The position numbers were made by a program, and so were the translations under genes. 64,000 nucleotides of DNA from Piliocolobus tephrosceles (taxonomy: Eukaryota; Chordata; Mammalia; Primates; Cercopithecidae). The notes under the pieces are model-generated. The model did no database searches and was not told the origin of the DNA. It saw only the letters and a list, made by a program, of their open reading frames with translations. The stretch lies in assembly GCF_002776525.5 (NCBI RefSeq), contig NC_045443.1, positions 40,647,500 through 40,711,499 of the forward strand. The letters run 5' to 3'. Shown here piece after piece: positions 41,597-52,900 of this stretch (positions within the stretch are counted from its first letter, which is position 1; each line of letters starts with the position of its first letter).

Positions 41597-42519
41597 GCAA
41601 ATCCTGGGAAAGCAAGAAAGCACTTTGAGCATTTAGAATGGAAAGAAACGGTGCTCTTAGTGCTTCAAAAACGTAACTGCCCAAGGTCCCTTGTAAGCAC
41701 AGGATATTAAAATCTGCCTTTCCCTTTCTTGGAGTGGTCCTTGAAGAGGGCTATCAGGAAGTTCAAATTTCTTCTGTTTTCGTGCAAAACGTTCATTTGA
41801 AGTTTGCTTTCTACGTCTCCAAACTGAGCTTCTGATATTCCAGGCCGAACATGCTCCTTCCTCAGCCTTCTGCATCTCAGTAAATATCGGGAAACTTGGT
41901 TACGCCAAAAACCTTGGTGCTGTCTTCTCACTCTCTACATCAGCACATAGCTTTCTATTGGCTCCACCTCAGAATCCTAGGACTTCTGCACTTGCTCTGC
42001 TACCACCCTGGTCCCAGCCTCCAGCCCCTCCCACCTGGCTTATTGGTAGGCTCTTCTAGATGCCTCTTTCTTGCTTCTGTCCTTACTCCAACATCCTTTA
42101 CTCCCAGCAGCCCCAGTATCCTTCTAAGACATGAGTATAGAGCATGTCTTTCTTTTCTCAAAACTTCCAGCCTCTACATCTCACCCAGAGGATAAACAAA
42201 GTCAATGCAAAAACTCTAAGGCCCTTGGAGACCTGGCCCCTTTGCCTTTCTAACCTCATCTGCTACTTGCCTGTTCCCTCCTATGCAGTCTCACCATGTC
42301 CTTGCTGTTGCCCAGTGGGCCCATTTCCAACCTTTGCATTTACGTTTGCGTTTTGTCCGCAAACTTTTCCCAAGTAGTCCACTGGCTGGCTTTCTCCTTC
42401 TTTTTGATCTTTAATCAAATGACACCTTCTTATTGAGGCTTCCTCTGACTACCCTATTTATAATTGCAACCCTTTCTCTGTTTCGTTTTGTTCTTTCACT
42501 TCACTTGGCACCATCTAAC

Positions 42520-42710
42520 ATATTATAGAGTTTATTTATTTACTTATTGCCTTCCTTCCTCCATTAGAATATAAACTCCATGAGTTCAGGTTTTTGTTTG
42601 TTTGTTTGTTTGTTTGTGTTTTCTCTAATTTTCCTAATGCTTCATCTCCAGGGGCCTGGAGCAGTATCTAGCACAAAGTAGACACTCAGTAAATATTTGG
42701 TGAGTCAATG
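42520..42710 (+). mobile_element. L2 LINE 3' end
   Basis: 'gaatataaactccatgagtt' then a (TTTG)n expansion at 42593-42618 and 'agcacaaagtagacactcag', the L2 3' signature. Confidence 0.85.
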
Positions 42711-43189
42711 GTATTATATTTTGTTTCTTAAATATATGCAAAGCATTTTCAATTACTGTTGTGTTGGATCAATGTTCAAGAAAGATGTGTTATGTTTAAT
42801 TTATGGTACACCAGCACATATCCCAATTTGTAATAGGCAGCCCTATCTAATTTAATAGCTCTGGAAGGCCTCACCAGCTTTTGTTCATAATGATGATGTT
42901 AAAGTATCTAAAAATAAAGATTAATGGTTATACAGCATATTTTGCTAAGAATATATGGAAGTAAATAGTGTATTTTAGAAAGGATATAAATATATTAAAA
43001 GTACCATGGTTGATCAAATAAAACTGCCACCATCTCAAAAACTTAGTTATTTTCTCAGACTTGTTATTTATACCCTTTCAGTAGATCCTCATTACTGTTC
43101 TGGAAATTGAACCTAAATACAACTGTGCACATATCTTTTTAAAAAAATGTGATATAAGAATAATTTCTGCCAGAAAATAATAATTGCCC

Positions 43190-43390
43190 CCCTTTTTTTT
43201 GACCACCTATTATGTGACAAGATTTGGTCCTTTGCATGTGTTGATTTTAATTCTTACAGCAATTCTTAGGTATTACTATCTCTGTTTTTCAGATAAAGAA
43301 AAGCAAGGGCCAGAGAAATGTAATTACTAACTCTGGTCACAGTTGGCTTTGGTTAGAACTTAGGCCTGTGCAACCTCAAAGTTCATCTTC
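43190..43390 (+). mobile_element. MIR SINE
   Basis: 'cacctattatgtgacaagat', 'ctgtttttcagataaagaaa' and 'ggttagaacttaggcctgtg' in MIR order. Confidence 0.75.
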
Positions 43391-44741
43391 CCTCCACCGC
43401 TGCACAATCTTTTCCTCTGATCAAAGTGCTAATGGCAGTCTTAAAACTTTATTAACACATTTGACAAGAATCTTTTGCCCTCCTGTTTTGGGCACAGTAC
43501 TTTGGGAAGGCATTGGATTCCATAAGCAGGTGCTGATTTTAATATATTTCTCAATCACCACCCCACCTTTTATACTTGTCTGAGTTGTCTTATTTGAAAA
43601 TATGAATGGGTTTTCTTTACTATGAGAGTTAGTGGTAAAACGAAACAGTCATGAAGGTATTTAATTATTTATTTGTAAGCAAATCCTCCTGTATTAATCC
43701 TAAGTGTACTAAGGTAAATCTTGAACAGTTTGAAAGAGATGACACTTTTAAGGTTTTTTTGCACAGTGTGTTTTCATTATTGAAAATTCAGAAAAGCAAA
43801 ACGAAAACAAAACTATCATAAAAGTCATCACCAAGGGATAACCACTGTTAATATTTTGGCTTATGTTCTTGTAAGTATGTGGTTGGGAGTGGTATATGAA
43901 TGTACATTTAAAGTAAAATTTTAATTTCTGGGATTTTGAACTTCTGGGCACATGTCTGGAAGAGTTGGCAGAAGGCCTTTTTCCTAGTATCCCTACACTC
44001 ATCACCTCTGCTGGAAGCCTGGGTGCAGGAGAGCTACCAAATTTATCCCTGGCCTTTAGATGGTCTGGGTTTTTTCCTCAGTTCCTTGTATTTAGCTCTA
44101 ATTTATAAGACTACTAAGCAGTTCTATCTTTTCTAGCTTTGTCAATCATGTTGTACCTTAGAGTAGAGAGAAATCTTAATAAGGAAAAATAACTTGAAGA
44201 GAGCAACTGCAGAGTCTATAGGTAACCTAGATACAATTTCTTAATTAAAATTTAAAAATCCTCAACCTTTCATTCAACACAAATATTGTGAGTCGTTGCT
44301 GAGGTGAATTTGGTTGGGTCCCAGCCAGGAAAGCACCCATCTAACAGAGAAAGCAGATACATAAACAGTAAAACATAATAATTATTAGAACAGAAGAATG
44401 ATTAGGTGACATTTTGGAGCAAAAGACATGACAATCAGGGGAAGCTAACAGTGCCTTTTGAATTGGGCTTGAAGGAATAATAGGCATTTACCAGGGGGCC
44501 TTTAAGATACCTGGGCTATTCTTTTACCTGGCCCTAGATGACTTCACTTCCTGTTTCACAGAAAAAAATAACAGTATGTGGGAACTCTTCTCCCTTCAAA
44601 TATGTCTGTATTTAAACCTCTGCTTCCTTCTTTCTAGATTCAAAAGAGACTTCTCTCTCTTCAAGGCTGATTTCTTTACCTGTATGCTATTCATTATCCC
44701 ATTTGTATTGCCAAACAACTTAAGTCTTAAACCCTTAACAC

Positions 44742-45365
44742 CAGCAGTTCTCAAAGTCTGGTGGGAGTCCCTAATGCTCTTTCAGGAGATTTGTAAGGTC
44801 AAAATCATGTATAGTTAAAAGATTCATTCACAGTGCAATGGATTTTAATGTTCCAAGTTAATTTATACAGCTTCAGATTCCACATTGCAGCTTACCTTTA
44901 GGAAGTTATTTCTTTCAAATTTTAGTGTAGTATCAAAGAGAAATATCTACTACTTTGTGAAAAGGCTATTAAAATACACCTTTCTTTGTAACTATATGTC
45001 TGTGTGAAGCTGGATTTTCTTCGTATACATCAACCAAAACAATATACTGCAGTGGGTTGAGTGCAGAAGCAGATGTAAGAATTTGGCTCTCTTCTATTAA
45101 GTTAAATATTGAAGAGATTAGCAAAACCTTAAAACAATGTTACTCTTCTGTTTTTAAGGAAAAGGTAGTTATTTTTATTAAAATATATATGCTAACATGT
45201 ATATTTATTATTTTAAATGAATTAATAAGTAATTTTTAAATTTCTCAGCATCAATTTAATATGGTAAATATTGGTGGATATAACCAACATAAACAAAAGC
45301 CCTTTGGGGTTTACAGTCGTTTTTAAGAGGGTAAAAGGTCCTGAGACCAAATTTGAAAACTGCTA
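44742..45365. mobile_element. hAT-type DNA transposon relic with TIRs
   Basis: The left end CAGCAGTTCTCAAAGTCTGG and the right end (read in reverse) AGCAGTTTTCAAATTTGGTC form imperfect terminal inverted repeats over 624 bp. The interior includes 'gtgtgaagctggattttctt', derived from a transposase gene. Non-coding now. Confidence 0.75.
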
Positions 45366-45783
45366 TTCTCTTGCATGCTCTCCTCCCTCTCTCTCCCTAC
45401 CCCTCCACCCCTGTTTTCCCTCTGCTCACACTGCTCTCTCTTTCCCCTTCCCTTCATAATGAGACGTCTTGGAAAATCTGCTTTTGCCATTCACTCACTT
45501 TTTCACTATAGCTGTTTCCTAGTCACCAATGGCCTTCTGCTTTCAGAGTCTAACATCTCCATCAGTGTCTATTTGACCTCTCTGAGTCTTTTTACCAACC
45601 TGCCACCTTTTCTAGAAGTCTCTGGTATGCTGCTGTCCTGGTTTTTTTTCTTGCCTTCATGACTAAGCAGTATTTTTAAAAATTCTTCTTTCACATCATT
45701 CCTTTCCATTCTAAGCATTCCTAATAGGCAACTTCATTTTATTGTTGTTTCAACCATATATATGTATATGCTCTTAATTTGTA

Positions 45784-47392
45784 TGAGGGCATTTCAAAAA
45801 GTTTGTGGAAAAATTGAATTAAAAGATAAAAAATGTAAACTTTGACTCAGCGCTATGGCTCATCCCTGTAATCCCAGCACTTTGGGAGGCCAAGGTGGGC
45901 AGATCACCTGAGGTCAGGAGTTCAAGACCAGCCTGCCCAACATGGCGAAACCCCATCTCTACCAAAAATACAAAAATTAGCTGGGTGTTGTGGTGCATAC
46001 CTGTAATCCCAGCTACTTGGGAGGCTGAGGCAGGAGAATCACTTAAACCTGGGAGGCAGAGGTTGCAGTAAGCAAAGATTGCATCACCACACTATAACCT
46101 GGATGACAGAGCGAGACTCAAAAAACAAAAACCTGTAAACCTTATTTCTGAACATAAGCTCCATGAAGTTCAAGGCACTTTTGTAAGTGATAACACCAGC
46201 CACTTGGGCCATCCCTAAAGAACTGAGAGTCCTGGGAATTTAACCATGTCAATAAAGTCTTTTTACATTATTAACTGAAGAAAAATGGGTGCCCTATGAA
46301 GATTTTTCAAGATTAGGAAACAAAAAGAAGTCAAGGAGACAAATCAGGACTGTAAAGTGGATGCCTGATGATTTCCAGTTGGTGCTCACAGAATTGCCCT
46401 TGTTTGATGAGAGAAAAGAAGAGGGGCATTGTTGTGATGGAGAAGGACTCTATGGTGAAGCTTTCCCGGGCGTTTTTCTGCTAAACATTTGACTAAAGCT
46501 TTAGCAGAAAAGCTTTAGTTTAGAAACACTTAGAAAAGCTACTGTTTCTCAAAAACACTCTCTAATAAGCAGATGTTACCATTCTTTTTCCCTCCAGAAA
46601 GTCAACAAGCAAAAATACCTTGAGCATCCCAAAAAGCTGCGTCATGCCCTTGCTTTTGACTGTCTGCATTTGCTTTGATTGGACCGCTGCCATTCTGGGG
46701 GAGCCATTGCTTTGATCATACTTGTAAAGTCATGTTTCATCTCCTGTTACAATTTTTTGAGGAAATGCTTTAGGATCTTAATCCCACTTGTTTAAAATTT
46801 CCATTGAAAGCTCTGCTGTCATCTGCAGCTGATCTGGGTGCAACAGTTTGGGCAGCCATCAAGTGGAAAGTTTGCTCAACTTTTATTTTCAGTCAGAATT
46901 GTAAATGCTGAATTAGTTGTCTATGGTGTTCGCTGTTGGTTCTGCTGTTAATTATAGGTACTCTTCATTTAGGGCACGAACCAGGTGAATATTTTCCTCA
47001 AAAATTGATGTGGATGATCTGCTGCAGCAGGCTTCATCTTCCACATCATCTCATCCCTTAAAATGAGTTACTGATTTGTATGCTGCTGATTTTCTTGGGG
47101 GCATCGTCCCCATCAATAAAGCATCAGTGATTTCACCATTCTTCCAACCAGCCTCCACATAAATGTGGTGTTTGTTCTTGCTTCACTTTTAGCAGAATTC
47201 ATGTTGCGGTGGTAGAGGTTCTTTTCAAACTGTCTTATTCTTCTTAGTGCCTCAAACTAGATCCTGTTTAGTCATGAATGATGAGTTAGTGTGGGTTTAT
47301 TTTGGAAATATGTTTTGCAAAAAAAAATTTGAAATCCATGCATGGTTTTTGCATGATATGCATTTTCCATGAACTTTTTGAAAATCCCTTAT
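45784..47392 (-). mobile_element. Hsmar2-like mariner transposon relic with nested Alu
   Basis: The left end AGGGCATTTCAAAAAGTTTG and the right end (read in reverse) AGGGATTTTCAAAAAGTTCA are terminal inverted repeats, next to TA. Without the Alu (45845-46132) the length is about 1.32 kb, the size of a mariner. On the minus strand a degraded transposase starts at ATG 47202-47200 and contains HPLYSPDLSP near 46360-46330, the mariner HPPYSPDLAP motif. Frameshifts and stops make it dead. Confidence 0.88.
45845..46132 (+). mobile_element. Alu nested in mariner
   Basis: Plus-orientation Alu; flanks TGTAAACTTT and TGTAAACCTT form an imperfect duplication. Confidence 0.92.
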
Positions 47393-47526
47393 ATATGAGA
47401 ATACTTACATAGTGAGCATTCTTTGCTGAAACCTCTCTCCTAAGCTCTAGACCGCATATATAAGTACTTGGTATGAAGGCCCCTAGATGGTGCCAAAGGT
47501 AGATATTTCATGTTTAACATGAGTCA

Positions 47527-47551
47527 AAAACAAACAAACAAACAAACAAAA
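47527..47551 (+). repeat. (CAAA)n microsatellite
   Basis: Six near-perfect CAAA units. Confidence 0.9.
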
Positions 47552-47639
47552 CCATCTTTGTTCTATCTCCCTTTCTTCTAATTGTTCATCTCTAGTGAAA
47601 TTGTTTTGATTTGGCCTCCTAAATGTTTTGATGTTTTAC

Positions 47640-48280
47640 TTCTCCATTCCCCTACCCTATACTTTTTCCAAGCTCTCATTTCTGCTTACCTGGATTATTG
47701 CAGAAGTTTTCAAACTAATTTTCTTGCCTCAATATACATCCCTTTAATTTTTATCCAGAGGAATCCACTTAACCATATAAGATTATTTAACATCCCTCCT
47801 AAAAATCCTGAAGTAGCTCTCCTGTAACTTTTAGTTTATAAGTTCAAACTCTTTGTCTTAGCATATGAAGTACATGATGATCTGGCCTTGCTACCTTTCC
47901 ACCCTCATCTCTTCTCACTTAATCACAGGCATCCTATGGTCCAGCCATAGCAAGCTCTTTGCCTGAGACGCACGTGCTCCCACCTTTTCCCATGCTATTC
48001 CCTCTGCCTGGAATTTTCTTTTGGGCTTATTCTCATTCCCTTTCGTTCATCCTTCCAACCTCATATTCCAGGCAAATCTGTCTTGATATCCCTCTCCAGA
48101 CTGCCTCGGCTTGATGCCCCTTTTCTGGGCCCCATAACACTCTTGCAGCTTTTATCACTCCCTGTCACTGTTTGTATCCCGTGGTATACTGAACAGCTTG
48201 GAAACAAAGATTTTCTCTTCTCTGTGCTCCCATTTGTTAGTACAAAGACTGACATAAATATTTGCTGAATGTATTCACGA
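47640..48280 (+). mobile_element. L2 LINE remnant
   Basis: 'atgctattccctctgcctgg', 'ttccaggcaaatctgtcttg' and 'cataaatatttgctgaatgt' follow L2 3'-end order. Confidence 0.85.
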
Positions 48281-49804
48281 ATGAAAGGAAAGGAATAGTC
48301 TTTCTGAAAAGGAGAATGGCATGAACAATGCATTGTGTTATAAAAGCAGAGTTGTATGGCATGAATTTTGGAGTCAGACATAAGTGTAAGTCCTGGATCT
48401 TTCACTTACCACCTTTTTAAAACAGAGATGATAAAACTGTACTGGGAAATAATTTAGTTGTTCCTAAAATAAATACTGAACAACACCATTATCTACAGTA
48501 TGCAAGTCACTAGCTATATATTCATGAATAAAATTAGCATGGCCCTGAACTCATGGATCTTAAAATCTAATATGGGAGACAGTAAACAAGTAAACAAATA
48601 AATATATGATTACAAATACATTGTGCAATGATGAAAGATAATTAGGTGAAGGGCAGCTAGACCTATTTAGATGTGGTCAAAGAAGTCCAAAGAGAGGAAG
48701 TGGATACTAACATAGAAGCGTATGATACAGAGAAGCTTTTCGTTTTTACTCTTTTTGATAGTTTTAGAATGTTGTTCCACATGAACACATTATTTACTCT
48801 AAAATTGCATTTTTAAAATATATGTAGGGAAGCAAAAATAGGTGACATAAGAATATCTGAGTCTATTTGTCTTAATTGGAAGGAAAGATCATTTCCTATT
48901 GAGAATGAGGTACACGCAGAACAAATAAAATCCACATAGAAAGAAGTAAAGATATGAAATAGTCACTAAGGACAATGAGAGAAGACAAGTGGAAGGATTA
49001 ATGGCAGTGTTAGGCCATTAATGTGGAAAGGGGGTTACCATAAATTTGTATTCACATCAGCAACTCTGGTGTACAAGTAAAATTGTTAGATTTATCCCTG
49101 GCTGCAACTCTCCGGGGTGGAGTAGCAGAAGAAAAGGGGGACTGCAGAAATAAAGATTCTGTCTAGAGAGTGGCTGAAGTGGTGAAACACAGGTTTTGGC
49201 ATAGTAGCAAATGAATTGTGGTCAGGCAGATCTCATGGACTCAGAAAATGTGCAGAGGTCAAGGAAAAGCAAGCTATGTGAACAGTGGGTGGGTGGACCA
49301 TATCTGTTAACGCTACGCAATTCATTTCAGTACTTTTTTTTCCTTCTACCAAAGAACGTTGCATAAATTTTTAATCGTAAATGAGTACTGATTGAGCAAC
49401 ATATATTAAATTGAAAGGTAAATGTTTTTATTAATAGATTTGATTTCTGAATATGCTAATTCGGATAGTTTATTGATATTACTGTTAAAAAGAATTGCTC
49501 TGGTAAGTGTTTTGCCCCTTTCTATAAATTATACTTGGAAAATATCAATGTCAGAAAAAAGTCTCTGATTTTTATTGCTATTAATAGGTGGACAAAGGAA
49601 GGAAATCTAGAGGATAATTGGACAAATGAATTACAATTTTAGTTTCATCTTAGGGTATCAATGACTTGACTTTGGAATGTTTCTTTATTATGGTGTAATC
49701 AGTTGCTGGCATTTCATATGATATAGCAAAGTGTGATGTAGAAGCTTACAGATGTCATCTCTAAAAGTACTATAAAATTTTAATGAGATTTTTCCATATT
49801 TTAG

Positions 49805-49974
49805 GAATAGAAGATGGACAAACCCATAACACCGTCAACATATGTGCGCTGCCTCAATGTTGGACTGATTAGGAAGCTGTCAGATTTTATTGATCCTCAA
49901 GAAGGATGGAAGAAGTTAGCTGTAGCTATTAAAAAACCATCTGGTGATGATAGATACAATCAGTTTCACATAAG
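49805..49974 (+). CDS. IRAK4: IRAK4 exon 2 (start codon at 49814)
   Basis: Acceptor TTTTAG before 49805, nine UTR bases, then ATG at 49814. It encodes MDKPITPSTYVRCLNVGLIR through NQFHI plus two bases of Arg; the donor AG|GTAACA follows 49974. This is the first half of the death domain. The main ATG context is GAAGATGG (A at -3 is absent, G at +4 present). Confidence 0.97.
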
Positions 49975-52900
49975 GTAACAGATAAAATTCTTTGTATTTT
50001 AAAATTCTTACATCACAATAGGAGATGATTAATTGGTATAAGTACTGTCTAATGTGGCAGTTTAGAAAGTAAACCTCTATACTGTGGAGGAGACATTGGT
50101 AGTAAGTAACCTCTTTTTGGTTGTTCCTTTTGCAATTTTGTCTTCTTTCTCCCATATGTCAATAGGGCTAATATTGTGATCTCTCAAATAAGCTTTTTGA
50201 GTTAGAATCAATATTCCCACCTTTGCTGTGGTTCCCAGTTTGGCAAGCCAAGTGAAGTTCAGTCTGCCTCACACTTGTCATTTCCAGATTGAAGGAAAAT
50301 AAGAATGTTATAAGAATGTGTAGTAAAAATCTAGAGCTTAAACTTCAAAGTGTGTGAATCTCTAATGCGCTCTAACAGTGTATTTTGGGAGTTTTTCAAT
50401 TTGACATTTTAAAGTTGTTGCTTACAAGTGTACACTTCTGTGAACAGAATTCTTAAATTCAGGATTTCTCAGTGCTATCATCAGATAATTTCAATTTTTC
50501 CTCTTTACTCATCTCTGCTCGATTTAGTGTAAAATATGCATCCAGATTTTATTTTTGTCAGTCATTGCATTTAAAACCGATGTCGAAAGGTTTCTTTGGT
50601 AGCAAAAGGAAAAGAAAACTCTTTGTTATTTTCAGCATTAACCTCGGAAAGAACCTAATAGCCTTGGCTCCCTTGCAGGAAATGTTTCTTATAAGAAAAG
50701 CGAACATGTTAAATTACTTGAAAGAAGCTTAAGTTTAAACTGTGTTAAGCCAATGTTTAAAGATAATTTTTTAATATTACTGTTAAAACTTACGGAAGAT
50801 AATTGGGGCAGTGGTGTCAGGAAGATAAAGCTCTTCTTTTTTTTTTTTTTTTTTTCTTTTTTCAAGACTCACTCCTGTGACAGAAAAAGCTCTTCTTTAC
50901 AGAATAATACCTGCAAATAATTGTGAAAAGAATGGGTAGAATGAGAAAAATACCTGTTTGTAACCACCAATGAGTAACTGATTCTTGCAAGCTCATCACT
51001 GAACCTAAAAGCATAAGGTGAATGGTGGTTGTTCTCATGCATATGAGCAAGATACGCACAAGATTTTAAAGTATTATAGGCTGAGCACAGTGGCTCATGC
51101 CTGTCATCCTAACACTTGAGGAGGCCGAGGTGGGCAGATTGCTTGAGCCCAGGAGTTCAAGACCAGCCTGGGCAACATGGTAAAATCCCATTTCTACAAA
51201 AAATTAGCTGGGCGTAGTAGTGCACGCCTCTAGTCCCGGCTACTTGGGAGGTTGAGGTGAGAGGATCACCTGAGCCCAGGAAGGGAAGGCTGCAGTGAGC
51301 CATGATCATGCCACTGCACTCCAGCCTGAGTGACAGAGCAAGACTCCCTCAATAGATAGATAAAAAGTATTGTACACAAATTACTTGTGAAGTATGAAAG
51401 GGAAGGGTACATTTTTAATGAGGAAATCTGAAGTACACTTCCTTCACCATGTGATCAAATTTTAGCACCAATAATAATGGTACAAAATGCCATTATGTAC
51501 CCCTGGATATGATACAATGGGAAGGGCACATTATACCTATGTAGTATTTCTACCAAAATGTTTCATCAGAATTTAATCATGAGAAAGTAGTCAGATATAT
51601 CTAGGCTGTTAGACTCATTCCATGACATCTGGCCCGTATTCTAAAATACACTCCCACAGACATAGATTGAAAGAGAGCATGCACAAGAGCCCAGATATGG
51701 CACAATTTTATCAGTTATTCAATTGGTGAATCTAGGTGAATGGTTGTTCATTCTATCATTTTTTCAACTTTTCTGTAAGTTTGAAATTTTTTAAAATCTT
51801 TAGAGGAAAAAGAAAAAAACAATATTGGTTAAATTTTTAAATGTTAACTTTTCAAAACTAATTTTTAATTTTAAAGAAATGGAATGGAAAGAAATGGGAT
51901 GAAAGCCGACTTTGTGATTTATTTTCAATTTAATTGAATTACAGTTAAGATTGAAGGAATAATTTCCTAAGTTTTTGTGTATTCTGTTTCTTTCATTAAG
52001 CAGGCAGATTTATTAAAAATTATATAGCTATCAGAGTCCTAAGTTATGTGGGAAGTAATATAGCTAAGTAGATTGAGAATACACTCTTATGTCAAATGAG
52101 ATCTGAATTTGGACCTCAACTTGGATACATCATATTGGTTGTGTGGCTATGGGCTTGTTACTCTACCTCTCCAAGCCTCACTTTTTCACTAGTAAATTCG
52201 TATGATAATCATAACATCTTTGAACATGCTCATGTGTGTACATCCTGTAACCCACTAATTAAATACCCCGTAAGTACCCAGTAGATTATTATCATCATCT
52301 TTGGCATCTTTCTTCCTCCTATTTTTCCTGTCTCTTTGTAATTCTTGCTGGTTCTCTTGTTGTCCCATTTCTTTAATGTTGTAGGAGATGCTGTAGGCAA
52401 AACAGGGGCAGGGGAGATCAACACCTGTTTTCATATGACCTCAGTTTATAAATGCTATTGTTTGAATGTGTCCCCAAAAGTTCAAGTTCATGTGTTAGAA
52501 ACTTAATATACCCATTGCAACAGGGTTGAGAGGTGGGACCTTTAAAGGGCAGTTGGTCATGAGGGCTCTGCCCTTATGAGTGGATTAATGTTGTCATGGC
52601 AGGAGTGGGTTAGTTATCTTGGGAGTGGGTTTCTGATAAAAAGGTAAATTAGGCCCTATTTTTCCTTCTCTCTCTCTCTCTTTTCTTTCTCTCTCACATG
52701 CACATGTGCATGCTCTTTGCCCTTCTGCCCTTCCACCATGAGATGATGTAGCAAGAAGGCCCTAACCAGATGCAGCCTCTCGATCTTGGACTTCCCAGCC
52801 TCCAGAACCATGAGCCAAATTAACTATTGTTTATAAATTACCCTGTCTGTGGTATTCTATTATTGCAGCACAAAATGGACTAAGACAATAGACTAATTTT

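Larger units (their letters stand above)
40730..49804 (+). other. IRAK4: IRAK4 intron 1
   Basis: Contains an Alu (41297), an L2 (about 42520-42710), a MIR (43190), a hAT relic (44742), a mariner with nested Alu (45784-47392), an L2 (47640-48280) and a MIR-like piece (48350-48440). 41610-42500, 43400-44735 and 48450-49800 show only degraded or unique sequence. Alternative 5' exons cannot be excluded. Confidence 0.8.

Noticed and set aside
46486..46530. Palindromic CTAAAGCTTTAG motif as a regulatory site
   Set aside because: It lies inside the decayed mariner and repeats as AAAGCTTTAG nearby; most likely a local replication slip.
48061..48405. 114-codon minus-strand ORF
   Set aside because: Lies in an L2 remnant and unique intron with no recognisable domain or splice logic.
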